DNA of 64,000 nt from Siphonobacter curvatus (GTDB taxonomy: Bacteria > Bacteroidota > Bacteroidia > Cytophagales > Spirosomataceae), in NCBI RefSeq assembly GCF_002943425.1, contig NZ_PTRA01000006.1:186001-250000 (forward strand), in the 5' to 3' direction. The translations under genes were made by a program, and so were the position numbers. Shown one piece after another: positions 28,819-39,140 of this stretch (positions within the stretch are counted from its first letter, which is position 1; the number at the start of each line of letters is the position of its first letter). The notes below the pieces were generated by a model. That model was not told the DNA's origin, did not search any database, and saw only the letters and a list, made by a program, of their open reading frames with translations.

Positions 28819-29310
28819 TTATGGAAACGTTTTATTGATTTTCCGTTGCTTAACGAATTGATAAATCGAACCAGCGATAAATAGTACGAAGAGAAAAAGT
28901 AATGTTTTAGCGATCACCGGATCCGTAACGTTTTTAGCCCAGGGGTGTCCAATTGGAACACGCGTAAAGGTTTCATTGACGGTAGGAACAAGTGATAGAA
29001 AAAAGCTGAACGATAAGATAAAATTTTCGAAGTAACGAGCTTTAGTATTTCCTCGTTTCTTACGAGAAATAACAGATGACAGCAGAACTAGGATAAAAAT
29101 AAATATGGAAAAAACGTGTCCCGCATTAAACCCTCCGTTTTTAGAAATTCCTAATGCTGTTAATGAAGTAATGATTGTACAGTACAAATAAATTTTACCG
29201 GCTACCTTTGTTAAATTAATTTTTCCGTATTGGACAAAGGATAAAAGTGCGGAAAGAATGGCGATTACACCAATGGCTGTGTGGAAAATTCCTAAATTTG
29301 AAAGTCGCAT
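28819..29310 (-). CDS. Small integral membrane protein
   Basis: The 163-residue protein has about five hydrophobic segments (near residues 7-27, 36-56, 64-84, 95-115 and 135-155) and a basic C-terminal tail ('KQRKINKTFP'). The motif 'GKIYLYCTIITSLTALGIS' with 'GFNAGHVFSIF' resembles DUF2306-type membrane proteins of Bacteroidota, but I am not certain of the family. No signal peptide other than the first helix is seen. It has A/T-rich codon use like the Crp/Fnr gene next to it. No function can be assigned. Confidence 0.7.
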   Translation of the reverse strand: MRLSNLGIFHTAIGVIAILSALLSFVQYGKINLTKVAGKIYLYCTIITSLTALGISKNGGFNAGHVFSIFIFILVLLSSVISRKKRGNTKARYFENFILSFSFFLSLVPTVNETFTRVPIGHPWAKNVTDPVIAKTLLFLFVLFIAGSIYQFVKQRKINKTFP

Positions 29311-29427
29311 ATCGTTGATTGTTTCTGCAAACTTCTAAAAGAAGGAAATAGCGAAAATTCACTTAAGTGAATTTTCGCAACCTATTTTATTTTCTTGGCT
29401 ATTCTTAAGAACAAACTATAGCTCCTG

Positions 29428-32400
29428 CTACGCATCCTCAAATTCTTCACTTGAAGCCTGCAACCGATGCAGTTTAGCGTACTCCAGGGGAGACATGCCA
29501 TAGAGTTGATGAAAGGCTTTACGGAAGTATTTTGGGCTTTCAAAACCAACCTGCATCATGACCTCCCCAATGCGTACGTCATCGCTAGCCAAGAGCTGAG
29601 CCGCCCGTTTCAGACGAACATCCCGCATCAATTCCACCACAGTTTTCCCAGTAATCGTCTTAATTTGACGGTAAAACGAAGATTGACTCATTCCCATTTG
29701 CCGAACTAAGACCGGAACCGTAAAGTCTGCATCCATCAGGTGTGCTTCGATGATGGTGATGGCTTTTTCCAGTAGACATTTTTGTTCATCTGGAATGATG
29801 AGATCCGTTGGCTGAAGCAAAAGCTGTCGGTGATAATATTCCTTTAATAAAAAACGATTCCGTAGCATTACGGTCACTTTTGTTCGCAACAGATCTACAT
29901 TAAAAGGCTTGGTCATGTATTCGTCAGCACCCGTTTCGAGTCCTTCCAACTGATGCATAGCCGTGGCACGAGCCGTCAACAGAAATACGGGTATGTGCAG
30001 TGTTTTGGGATGCTTTTTGATTTTCTGACACAAATCCAGCCCACTGCTGTGGGGCATCATCACATCGCTAATGACCAGATCGGGTAGTAGTTCCAGGGTT
30101 TTATTCCAACCTTCGACTCCATCCGTAGCGGTACTTACCTGATAAGTTTTAGCAAAGGAATTATATAGATACTGCCGCAATTCGTCATTGTCTTCGACAA
30201 TTAGCAAGTGGGCCGATTGAGGAAGAGGACCTTCTGAAAAGCTTTTTTCTGGGTCAATTGACGGTGTTGAAAGCGTAGTTTCTTCCCGAATAATTTGGGT
30301 TTCTGCGGGTATTTTGAGAAGTGTATCTGCGTCAAGGTGTGCTTTGCCAAATGGTAACCGCAAAAGGAAGGTAGTTCCGGCTCCCGGTTGACTAGTAACG
30401 AGCACTTCTCCCTGATGGGCATCTACGTATTTTTTTACCAGCGATAACCCGATACCCGTTCCCATTACCTGAATTGACTTGGTATGCGTGGCCTGGTAGT
30501 AGGGATCAAAGATTCGGCTCATCTCGGTCGTATTCATACCTGCCCCACGATCCTGTATAGCAATCTGGAGATAATGATTGGTCAGATGCTGCTGTTCGTA
30601 CACGGCCGGATGGTCCGATGAGCCAACTATAGTGACAATCATATGAATACAGCCACCTTCGGACGAATACTTAAAGGCATTGGAAAGTAAATTAACCACT
30701 ACGGATTCCAGCTTAGCCCGGTCAACGTACAGGAAAATAGCTTGTTGGGGAACATCAATGGTATAGTCTAAATGAAGCGTTTCAGCCTTTAGCTTAAATA
30801 TCAAAAATATTTCCGTTAGAAAAGGTACGATGTTCGTCGGAGTAACTTTTAGTTGAATACGGCCTGATTCCGCTTTTCTGAAGTCCATGAGCTCATTTAC
30901 CAGCTCCAGCAGTTTACGGGTTTGCTGGTGCATGAGCATTATCTTGTCCTTTACCTGATGAATCGGCTCATGACTCATGGCTGCCAACTCTTCGACCGGT
31001 CCGAGAATCAGCGTAAGAGGGGTTCGCAGCTCGTGGGAAACGTTTGTAAAAAACTGTAACTTACTATCGGTCAGTTCTTTTTCTTTTTCAACCTTGTAAT
31101 GCTCCAGCGTTAATTCGCTTTTTAACCGCTGCTGAATGAGACCATTGCGGTGATACAGCAGAAAGGCTACCCCAATGCCAGTCAGGTAAAGCAGGTAAGC
31201 CCACCAGGTTTTCCACCAGGGAGGCAAAATGGTTACATACAGCGTAAAGGGTTGTTTGGACCATACACCGTCGTCATTGCTGGCTTTCACCTGAAACCTA
31301 TACGACCCGGCGGGAAGGTTGGAAAACGTAGCGGTTCGCTGTTGGGCACTCACCGGTACCCAATCCTGATTGTAACCGACTAATTGATACGCATAGTGTT
31401 GCTTGTTAGGATTGGCGTAATGTAATCCCACAAATTCGATGGAAAAGTCGTTCTCGTTCGAGTGAAGTTCAATGGAGGAATGGTTCGCCAGGGGGGCAGG
31501 AAGCAAGGGCCGGCCATTGAGCGTATCTCCGACAGCAATGGGCTGATTATAAATACGCAGTTCCGTAATCTGGATTTTGGGCAGTGACGTATTGGTTTGA
31601 ATGGCCTCCGGACGGAAATACGTAATTCCGTTAGTACCGCCCATAAAAAGTGTATGGTCAGTAGCCCGGTAGGCAGCTCCAATTTTGAAGGAATTGCTCT
31701 GTAAGCCATCGGTTACGTCATAATGGAGTACTTTTTTGGTCCGGGGATTCAGTTGATAAATACCGGACCCACCCACCCAAAGGTTACCGGATTCATCCAG
31801 TAACAAACTTTCAATATCGGTTTCCGGAAGCCACGCCGCCCAGCGTTCCAGGCGTTCCTCTCCGCTAGGGGTGGTATATAGGCGATGCAGTCCCCCACCA
31901 ATGGTACCAATCCAGAGCTGACCCCCACGATCCTGTAGTAAAGGCCAGGTATAGTCGGTGCTGAGGCTATTAGGGTTGTTGATTTCGTGTTTAAACTGTT
32001 TTACCAAATGAATAGACTGGGGCGTGACGGCAATTTTGAGTAACCCGGCACTACGGGTACTGGCCCATAAGAGGGAACGCTGTGGATCATAAGACAGATA
32101 GGTAAAATCGTTGGTTGGCAAGGTACGCTTATCAGCCGAATACACTACACCTTGTTTGCTAGTACGATTTAACCGATAGAGTCCACCCGTGAAGGCAGCC
32201 AGCCAGATGTAGCCGTACTGATCTTCGGTAATGCTCTCAATACTAAGGCTAGACCAACCCGTTTCTCCCGGCAAGCCGGGGACGGATTGCAGCGTATTGG
32301 TCTGAAGATCGAGCGTAAATAAGCCGCCGTAACGCGTACCAACCCACAGTGTGCCATCGTCGGACCAATGAAGTGCGGAGACATCCATACCGTTCACGCT

Positions 32401-33714
32401 ACCGTAATAGGAATGTTCCAAAAAATTTACGTACGTTTTGGTCTTTAAGTCATAACTCGCTAATCCATTTCGCGTACCAATCCATACGCGGTTGCGGGCT
32501 TCATCTTTCCAGATAGCGTTGATGTAATTGGTAGCCGGATTGGTGGGCCCCGCAATTTGTCGCCGGATGAGTCCAAAGGGTTTTATGTACGGTTTCAGTA
32601 CATTGAGTCCGCCCGCAGAACTGGCCATCCAGATATTATGAAACGAGTCTTCCATGATGTCATGAACTCGTATGGAATTGATACTAAAAGCGTCCGTATC
32701 GGAGGGAAGAAAGCTTTCCATATCCTCATCCCGAATGGGAAGAACGGGGCTTGGGGTCGTAAGCTTTAGTAGTAATAAGCCAGATTTAGTGCTGATCCAC
32801 AGGCGTTTATAGGAATCGCGAAACAGATGTTCGATTTCGGCAAATCCCCGGCCTAGTGATTGAAAGGAAGGTGAAGTAGGTAGTTTGGCGTTACGGAAAT
32901 TGGCCCAGTAAATCTGACCATCGGTACCAATCCACAAGTTTCCTTGTTCATCGGCATGTAGAGCCCGGATATTATTCTCATCCCTCAAGGGAATGTGCCG
33001 AGCCTGATACGTAGGCGAGTTAAGTACCCACAGGCCACTTCCCAGGGTCCCAATCCAGATATGATCAAATCGATCGGCAGTGAGCTTACGAATTAGGGGC
33101 TGAACGGCGGCGGCTGGCTTTAGCTTCCGGTGATCCACCCGGTTGATCGTTCCCTGCGAGTCAAACTGAAGCATGAATAAGCCGCTCTGACTCGTGCCAA
33201 TCCATAATCTTCCGGCATGATCAGTGGTAAGGGTAGGAACATCAGCAGTGGCTATTTGCTGAATCAGGGTTTGGAACGAAGGATTCACGGATCGTTCGGT
33301 AATACTTTCAAAACGATCCCGATTAGCATTGTACCAGAATAATCCCGGTCCATCGACGCCCACCCACAATGTACCTTGAGCGTCTATGTGCAGAGCACGA
33401 ATTCGATTGCTAATAATTTCATTTCGATTGTTGTTGGGTAAAACGTACGTTTTTAGCTGATAGCCATCGTAGCGATTAAGACCCTTGTTGGTACCTACCC
33501 AAATGAAACCCCGATGATCCTGAGTAACGCAAATGGCATCACTGTGTGACAGCCCTTCATTCACCGTGATGTGATTAAATCTCAATTGCGTAGGTTCTCG
33601 TTGAGCCTGGCTGATTTGGGGTACGAGCAAAAGCAAAACCGAGAGCCGCAAAAAAGCCCATAGGAATCGAGGTAGGGAAAGCATTGGCAGTAGGATAGGT
33701 TTAAGTCTAGTCAA
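29428..33714 (-). CDS. Hybrid two-component system protein with beta-propeller sensor (HTCS)
   Basis: The 1428-residue membrane regulator detects a glycan product outside and activates transcription from the same polypeptide. Order: signal segment (about 15-37); two seven-bladed Reg_prop propellers (about 45-745, repeats such as 'GFIWVGTNKGLNRYDG'); Y_Y_Y domain (about 765-830); membrane helix (about 835-858); HisKA with His894 (VSHELRTP); HATPase with GTGIGLSLV; receiver with Asp1217 (ISDVMMP); AraC helix-turn-helix at about 1320-1420. All key residues are present. It is divergent from the large T9SS-secreted protein gene at 34350, its most likely target. No SusC/D pair accompanies it, which is unusual for an HTCS. 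Confidence 0.93.
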   Translation of the reverse strand: MTRLKPILLPMLSLPRFLWAFLRLSVLLLLVPQISQAQREPTQLRFNHITVNEGLSHSDAICVTQDHRGFIWVGTNKGLNRYDGYQLKTYVLPNNNRNEIISNRIRALHIDAQGTLWVGVDGPGLFWYNANRDRFESITERSVNPSFQTLIQQIATADVPTLTTDHAGRLWIGTSQSGLFMLQFDSQGTINRVDHRKLKPAAAVQPLIRKLTADRFDHIWIGTLGSGLWVLNSPTYQARHIPLRDENNIRALHADEQGNLWIGTDGQIYWANFRNAKLPTSPSFQSLGRGFAEIEHLFRDSYKRLWISTKSGLLLLKLTTPSPVLPIRDEDMESFLPSDTDAFSINSIRVHDIMEDSFHNIWMASSAGGLNVLKPYIKPFGLIRRQIAGPTNPATNYINAIWKDEARNRVWIGTRNGLASYDLKTKTYVNFLEHSYYGSVNGMDVSALHWSDDGTLWVGTRYGGLFTLDLQTNTLQSVPGLPGETGWSSLSIESITEDQYGYIWLAAFTGGLYRLNRTSKQGVVYSADKRTLPTNDFTYLSYDPQRSLLWASTRSAGLLKIAVTPQSIHLVKQFKHEINNPNSLSTDYTWPLLQDRGGQLWIGTIGGGLHRLYTTPSGEERLERWAAWLPETDIESLLLDESGNLWVGGSGIYQLNPRTKKVLHYDVTDGLQSNSFKIGAAYRATDHTLFMGGTNGITYFRPEAIQTNTSLPKIQITELRIYNQPIAVGDTLNGRPLLPAPLANHSSIELHSNENDFSIEFVGLHYANPNKQHYAYQLVGYNQDWVPVSAQQRTATFSNLPAGSYRFQVKASNDDGVWSKQPFTLYVTILPPWWKTWWAYLLYLTGIGVAFLLYHRNGLIQQRLKSELTLEHYKVEKEKELTDSKLQFFTNVSHELRTPLTLILGPVEELAAMSHEPIHQVKDKIMLMHQQTRKLLELVNELMDFRKAESGRIQLKVTPTNIVPFLTEIFLIFKLKAETLHLDYTIDVPQQAIFLYVDRAKLESVVVNLLSNAFKYSSEGGCIHMIVTIVGSSDHPAVYEQQHLTNHYLQIAIQDRGAGMNTTEMSRIFDPYYQATHTKSIQVMGTGIGLSLVKKYVDAHQGEVLVTSQPGAGTTFLLRLPFGKAHLDADTLLKIPAETQIIREETTLSTPSIDPEKSFSEGPLPQSAHLLIVEDNDELRQYLYNSFAKTYQVSTATDGVEGWNKTLELLPDLVISDVMMPHSSGLDLCQKIKKHPKTLHIPVFLLTARATAMHQLEGLETGADEYMTKPFNVDLLRTKVTVMLRNRFLLKEYYHRQLLLQPTDLIIPDEQKCLLEKAITIIEAHLMDADFTVPVLVRQMGMSQSSFYRQIKTITGKTVVELMRDVRLKRAAQLLASDDVRIGEVMMQVGFESPKYFRKAFHQLYGMSPLEYAKLHRLQASSEEFEDA

Positions 33715-34349
33715 GGGGTGATATAATGGGATATTTCCCAGGAAATGGATTTGTACGTACCAATTCTCTAATTGGATAAGAGGCTAGCTTACCTGAAATA
33801 CTCTCTAGATCACTATTTTTTAAAGCAAATTATACTAATTAATCATGGAATTATGAAATAATAAGGGAGTAGAGAAAAGCTTGCAAGCACTTCGACAGAA
33901 ATAGCAGATCCCTTAAACGTGTACATCCCCTAGCTGCTGACCACACGGGCCGAAATTTCCTGTAGGTATGCCGCTGCACAACAGCTAATTACTTTAAATC
34001 AAAATAGTTGATCACGCATCTCCTGCTCATTTGTGAGCTTGTTGCTCTCCTCCATGGGTGGGCCAAAAACTCTTTTCTGATTAGTTAAAGCAGTTTTTCC
34101 TAAAATGAGCCCCCTTTTTGACCGAAAAAGAACCCATACTTCTCTTTCAGATGCTCTTATTTTGTACAATAGGAAGTTGCTTTTTGATCATTTTAATATA
34201 CATCCCAAAACTTAATACTTACCCCAAAACATCTACCCTTTATGAAACTAGCATCCAACCAGCTAGTCCGGCTAGCCATGCCTATCTATTACACTTCCTA
34301 ACACTTCAGGGCGTACACGCTAAAACCTGTATCTTAAACCTCTCTACGT
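33715..34349. other. Divergent intergenic region between HTCS and secreted protein genes
   Basis: The 635-base region should contain both promoters. I see an A/T-rich tract around 34155-34200 with TTGTACAA, and a small inverted repeat CCAATT/AATTGG near 33760. No full -33/-7 pair and no convincing gene were found. Confidence 0.5.
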
Positions 34350-37300
34350 ATGATGTATTCTAGACCTTCTTTTTTCTTTCTTTTTACTTGGCTTATGAGC
34401 TTTTGGAGCATTCAAGTCAACGCTCAATCCTCAAAACCCCCTACTAGAATTACCCCTAATTCGAAAACAATCCTCGGTCGTACCAGTGCTCAAAGTAAAA
34501 ATTTTTCTTATAAAGGAAAAGCTTTGTTGGCAAAGAAGGTCTCGACTGTTGTATTAGACGATGCCTCTGAAACCAACCCGGTTGATGTAACCTCTAAAAT
34601 CGTCAATCCGAGTTTCGAATCTAGTTTTGCGGGCTGGATTAACGAGGGTTTTTCTACGCAGAGCAATAACGATTTCAACCCTCAGAAGCAGGGGAACACC
34701 TACGCGGAAAGATGGGTGGGTATTGCACCCTTACCCAACGTAACGCTGTCGCAACGAATAAAGGGCTTGCCCTACGGCAAATATACCCTCAAGGTAGGGG
34801 CTCAACACATTACAGAAAATCCCTTGAGCGGACAACCCGGAGCGTATGTATTTGCGAACACTATCCAAAAAGAAGTAACTGTAAAAAATGAGTACACGAT
34901 CGACTTTTTGGTGATGGACAGTACTACCGTCATTGGTTTCAAAACAGACAATTCCAAAGGAAACTGGGCTGCCTGTGATAACTTCCGTTTGTATTACAAG
35001 GGTGTAGCAACGGAGGCGATGAAAGAAAAACTACAGGCTTTGATCGATTCGACCCCGGCCGTGTTGGCTAAGAAAATGCAAAACGCGACTCGTACTGCCC
35101 TTGAAAATGCCCTGGCATCCGCTAAACAAAGCATATCCCAAAATGCTGGGGGTGATGAACTGACCGAGCGAGTCAAGCAACTGGAGACGAGCCTAACGGC
35201 AGCCTGGGTATCTAATGATGCCTATACTCAATTGCAAACGGCTATTGACGCGGGAACGGCCGCATACGGCGACGGCAGTGGCAAAGAGGCGGCTACGTTA
35301 CTGGCGGTCATCAATCAAAAAAAGACCTTAGTCGCTAATCTGGATGCCGCATTAGCGGATTTACAAAAGGCACCCGACGAAATCAATGCGGCCATTTTAG
35401 CCTATCGTTATACCAACGCATCGAATGCCACGCCGCTGGACCTGACGCAACGAATGGCTAACCCCAGCTTTGAATCGGGTTTTACGGGCTGGAACAATAC
35501 GGGCTTATACACGCAAAACAATGCAGACTTTAATCCTCAAAAAGCCGGCAATACGTACGCCGAGCGATGGGCGAGTAGTCCTCCCGTGCCCAACGTAAGC
35601 GTTTCTCAGCAAGTAAAAGATCTGCCGAATGGAAAGTATACCCTGACCATTGGAGCACAGAACATTTCCCAGAATCCCGATACAGGGCAACCCGGCGGTT
35701 TTGTATTCGGTAACAACGCCCAAGCGGAAGTAAAAGCAAAAGGCGAGTACTCGGTTGACTTTTTGGTTGTGGATGGTACCGCCGTTGTGGGTTTCAAAAC
35801 CGAAAATTCCAAGGGTAACTGGATGGCCTGCGATAACTTCCGGCTGTACTACAAGGGTGCCGCTACGGACGCCTTAAAAGAAAGACTGCAAAGTCTGGTG
35901 GATTCAGCTACGATCGTACTGGGTAAAAAAATGCGGAGTACCAATCGCACCGCTCTCGAAGCTGCCCTAGCCGCTGCCAAAGCAACGTTGGATCAGAATG
36001 GAACGGAAGTAGCCGAACGAATTGCTCAACTGGAGACGAATCTAAAACCGGCTCGTATATCGGTTGATGCGTATGGGAAATTGCAAATTGCTGTAGATTC
36101 AGTCCTTGGCGTATACGGCAACGGTACCGGGAATGGAGCGGCTGCGTTCAAAGCGGCGATTGACCAGAGTACGACGTTAGTCAACAACCTTGACGCCGAA
36201 CTGAGCAATGTACAGAACGCTCCCCAGGAACTCTATGAAGCCATGCTGATGTTCAGAGTTGCTAACGCAACCGGTTCCGCTCCGGTAGTAGTTACGGACC
36301 CGCGTTTCGCTCGTGGAGCTACAATGGCCTTCGGACGTAGTACGGTTTCCGGCGTTGCTCAAAAGGATATTATTGAGCAGGGTTTCTGCTGGAGTACATC
36401 AACTGATCCCAAAATTTCAGATAACAGAACGACCAAATTCTTTTCCAACAATGGAGCGATTTACCGGCTCGAAAACCTGCAACCCGCCACCGTTTATTAC
36501 ATGCGGGCCTACGCAATCGGGCCGAATTTTGCGGTGGGCTACGGTAAAGTACTGAAAGTGATCACGATTCCTAAAGGCACTGTTACGTACGAATTGCGGG
36601 AAAGTGTGATAAATGGGGGAGATAACTACCCTCGCATTAGGCAAGCCGTGGAATCAGGGGTATATTACTACAATAACCTGACCAGTGTTAAGGATCATCA
36701 TTTGTCGGTTAATTACCATGCAGGTACGCCTACTGCAGAGGCTAGTTATGGGGGATACATGCAGTTTGGTGCCAACCCGAGCTATCAGCGAACGGGAACG
36801 GCCTTGCACGAAATGAACCACACCATTGGGGTTGGACAGCACTGGATCTGGTATGGCCCGAACTCGCCACTGCGGGCGGAAGGCAGCCGGGGCCGTTGGC
36901 TAGGTGAACGAGCTAATAAATTAGTACAGTTTTTGGAAAACAATACGGATGGCTCCATGACGGGCGATGCCGTACACATGTGGCCCTTCGGAATCAACGG
37001 TGCTCATGAAGACACCGGCAACGAGTTCCTGTATACTGCCCACGCCCTGGTTACGCAGGCCTTGGGTGAAGATGGACTGGCTAACCCTTCACGCGGCTTT
37101 ACGACCCCTGCGTACACGTTCGAGCATACGCCTTCCCAAAAGTATTACCTCAAGGTAGAAGGTAATAAAGTAGGACTCAACACCTCGTTCCTGGCAGAAA
37201 GCGAATCCGGACAGCTCGTAAACAAGAAGGCTTCTGGGTCAAGTATTCTGACCGATGATCGGGCGGCTTGGTACCTTGAGTTCGATCCTGCTACGGCTTA

Positions 37301-39131
37301 TTATCAACTCCGTAACACCGCTACAGGTAAGCTTTTCACGTACCAGGAGAGCACGGGCATTGGACTAAAGACCTCTGCTTCGCTTACCGCAGCTGAGTCG
37401 TTCCAGTTTATGGGAGCCCGGTACGATACGAAGGTCGGTACCGACGAAAAAAGCTTCAGGGCAAAAGCGTACTGGATTATCTCACCAAAGAATAATTATA
37501 CATCGCCGACCCTGGCCGCCAGTTCCCCAGAATCAATCACTACCGTACCGTTCGATCTTACGGATGCTGCTACTGCTCAACGCTGGTTGATCTTTACGCA
37601 GGAACAGGTTAAATCATTTGACTCCTTGCTGGTAGCTCCGACGGCCGTAAAAAATATGTACGTCGCTTCGGGTGATAATAAGATTACGATCACCTGGAAT
37701 CCGGCCTTTAGTACGGTTTACGAAGTGTTGCGTTCCGAGTCGGAAAATGGTACATACACCAGTTTGGCTAAAGATTTATCCTCTGGTCGTTATGAAGACC
37801 CCACCGCGTCAAACGGCAAGCAGTACTATTACAAGATGGTCGCTTACAATGAGCTTGGAACCAGTCCGGCGTCGGCCAGCCTTGCGGGTAAACCGGTCAA
37901 AGGGCAGCACTTGCACCTGGCCTTCGATGAGACGAGTGGAACGACTGCCCACGATGACTGGGGCGGCTACCACGCTCAGCTGACAAATGGTGCAGCCTGG
38001 ACGGCGGGTATGAATGCCCCTACGGATGTAGCAACGTTGTCCGACATGGCAACTACGGCAAATGCGGCTCAAACGGATGGGGCCGTCGCTCTTTCCCAAG
38101 CCGCTGCTTCTTACCTGGAACTGCCTCCGGGGGTAGTCAGCACCTTATCTGATTTTACGCTGGCCACTTGGGTGAGGATACCTCAGAATATAAGTGACAA
38201 TACCCGTATATTCGATTTTGGTACGGGCACGGGTGCCTATATGGCCCTATCACCTAAAGCTGGTCAGAGTTTGTATTACGAAATTACTCACGCTGGAATT
38301 AATTATCGGGCTACCATCCCCTATACTCTTCCAAGGGATCAGTGGATTCACGTGGCTATTTCACAAAAAGATACCACCTTCAAGTTCTTTGTGAACGGCC
38401 AGGTGATCTTTACCGATAACAAGGCTACGGTGAAACCTTCAGATCTGGGCGTAACGACGCTAAACTATCTGGGTCGCTCTATGTGGGCAAACGACCCGTA
38501 TGCTGACTTAACGTACGGTGATTTCCGCATCTATAATTACGCTCTGGCCGATAACAATGTAGCTACCCTGGCCAACGCAAGTGCTTTACCCGTACAGCTG
38601 GTTTCCTTCGAAGGAAAAGCAAGCCATGAGGGGAACCATCTTATCTGGAAAACGGCTCAAGAGTTGAACAACGATCATTTCGTTCTGGAGCGGGCCTTAT
38701 ATACACCTACCCACTTCAAGGCCATTACCCAGATCAAAGGAAACGGTACGACCCGACTGCCGAGTACCTATCAGTTCCTCGATCCGCAGGCAAAGGGACG
38801 CTTGGCGTATTACCGACTGGTACAGGTAGACACGGATGGTAAAACCAGCGAAAGTCGAATTATTTCGGTAGATAATCGGACTTTACGTCCCTTAGTTGGA
38901 TTCCCTAATCCAGTATCCGCTCAGCTAACCATTGAGCTACCCGACCGTGAGATTTCTTCCGTTCAAATTCATGTGTTAAATACGACTGGACACGTAGTTT
39001 ACGAAAGTAAAAATCACCATCTGGATAACGGCAATTTGCAACTTGATATGAGTGGCTTGACCATCGGCGTTTATCGGGTTATTATAACTCATCCGATAGA
39101 AAATTATGGATTAACGATTATTAAGAAGTAA
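34350..39131 (+). CDS. Large T9SS-secreted multidomain protein with metzincin-like zinc motif
   Basis: The 1593-residue protein carries a signal peptide (about 1-26, ending VNAQ). Two tandem modules follow (about 76-345 and 360-630), each a galactose-binding-like sandwich ('NPSFESGFTGW') followed by FIVAR-like helices. A fibronectin-like segment lies at about 640-740. A putative peptidase region carries HEMNHTIGVGQH, giving His820, Glu821, His824, Gly827 and His831, close to the metzincin site but with one extra residue before the third His. A beta-trefoil-like stretch (about 930-1080), an Fn3 domain, a LamG/ConA-like domain (about 1190-1410) and a T9SS sorting domain (last 80 residues) complete it. 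A surface metallopeptidase or glycoprotein-degrading enzyme is inferred. It is divergent from an HTCS. Confidence 0.8.
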   Translation: MMYSRPSFFFLFTWLMSFWSIQVNAQSSKPPTRITPNSKTILGRTSAQSKNFSYKGKALLAKKVSTVVLDDASETNPVDVTSKIVNPSFESSFAGWINEGFSTQSNNDFNPQKQGNTYAERWVGIAPLPNVTLSQRIKGLPYGKYTLKVGAQHITENPLSGQPGAYVFANTIQKEVTVKNEYTIDFLVMDSTTVIGFKTDNSKGNWAACDNFRLYYKGVATEAMKEKLQALIDSTPAVLAKKMQNATRTALENALASAKQSISQNAGGDELTERVKQLETSLTAAWVSNDAYTQLQTAIDAGTAAYGDGSGKEAATLLAVINQKKTLVANLDAALADLQKAPDEINAAILAYRYTNASNATPLDLTQRMANPSFESGFTGWNNTGLYTQNNADFNPQKAGNTYAERWASSPPVPNVSVSQQVKDLPNGKYTLTIGAQNISQNPDTGQPGGFVFGNNAQAEVKAKGEYSVDFLVVDGTAVVGFKTENSKGNWMACDNFRLYYKGAATDALKERLQSLVDSATIVLGKKMRSTNRTALEAALAAAKATLDQNGTEVAERIAQLETNLKPARISVDAYGKLQIAVDSVLGVYGNGTGNGAAAFKAAIDQSTTLVNNLDAELSNVQNAPQELYEAMLMFRVANATGSAPVVVTDPRFARGATMAFGRSTVSGVAQKDIIEQGFCWSTSTDPKISDNRTTKFFSNNGAIYRLENLQPATVYYMRAYAIGPNFAVGYGKVLKVITIPKGTVTYELRESVINGGDNYPRIRQAVESGVYYYNNLTSVKDHHLSVNYHAGTPTAEASYGGYMQFGANPSYQRTGTALHEMNHTIGVGQHWIWYGPNSPLRAEGSRGRWLGERANKLVQFLENNTDGSMTGDAVHMWPFGINGAHEDTGNEFLYTAHALVTQALGEDGLANPSRGFTTPAYTFEHTPSQKYYLKVEGNKVGLNTSFLAESESGQLVNKKASGSSILTDDRAAWYLEFDPATAYYQLRNTATGKLFTYQESTGIGLKTSASLTAAESFQFMGARYDTKVGTDEKSFRAKAYWIISPKNNYTSPTLAASSPESITTVPFDLTDAATAQRWLIFTQEQVKSFDSLLVAPTAVKNMYVASGDNKITITWNPAFSTVYEVLRSESENGTYTSLAKDLSSGRYEDPTASNGKQYYYKMVAYNELGTSPASASLAGKPVKGQHLHLAFDETSGTTAHDDWGGYHAQLTNGAAWTAGMNAPTDVATLSDMATTANAAQTDGAVALSQAAASYLELPPGVVSTLSDFTLATWVRIPQNISDNTRIFDFGTGTGAYMALSPKAGQSLYYEITHAGINYRATIPYTLPRDQWIHVAISQKDTTFKFFVNGQVIFTDNKATVKPSDLGVTTLNYLGRSMWANDPYADLTYGDFRIYNYALADNNVATLANASALPVQLVSFEGKASHEGNHLIWKTAQELNNDHFVLERALYTPTHFKAITQIKGNGTTRLPSTYQFLDPQAKGRLAYYRLVQVDTDGKTSESRIISVDNRTLRPLVGFPNPVSAQLTIELPDREISSVQIHVLNTTGHVVYESKNHHLDNGNLQLDMSGLTIGVYRVIITHPIENYGLTIIKK

Positions 39132-39140
39132 TACTAAACA

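Noticed and set aside
34118-34363. 81-codon plus-strand ORF upstream of the large secreted protein gene
   Set aside because: It overlaps the true start region, its predicted protein has no family pattern beyond one hydrophobic stretch, and it occupies the expected promoter region.
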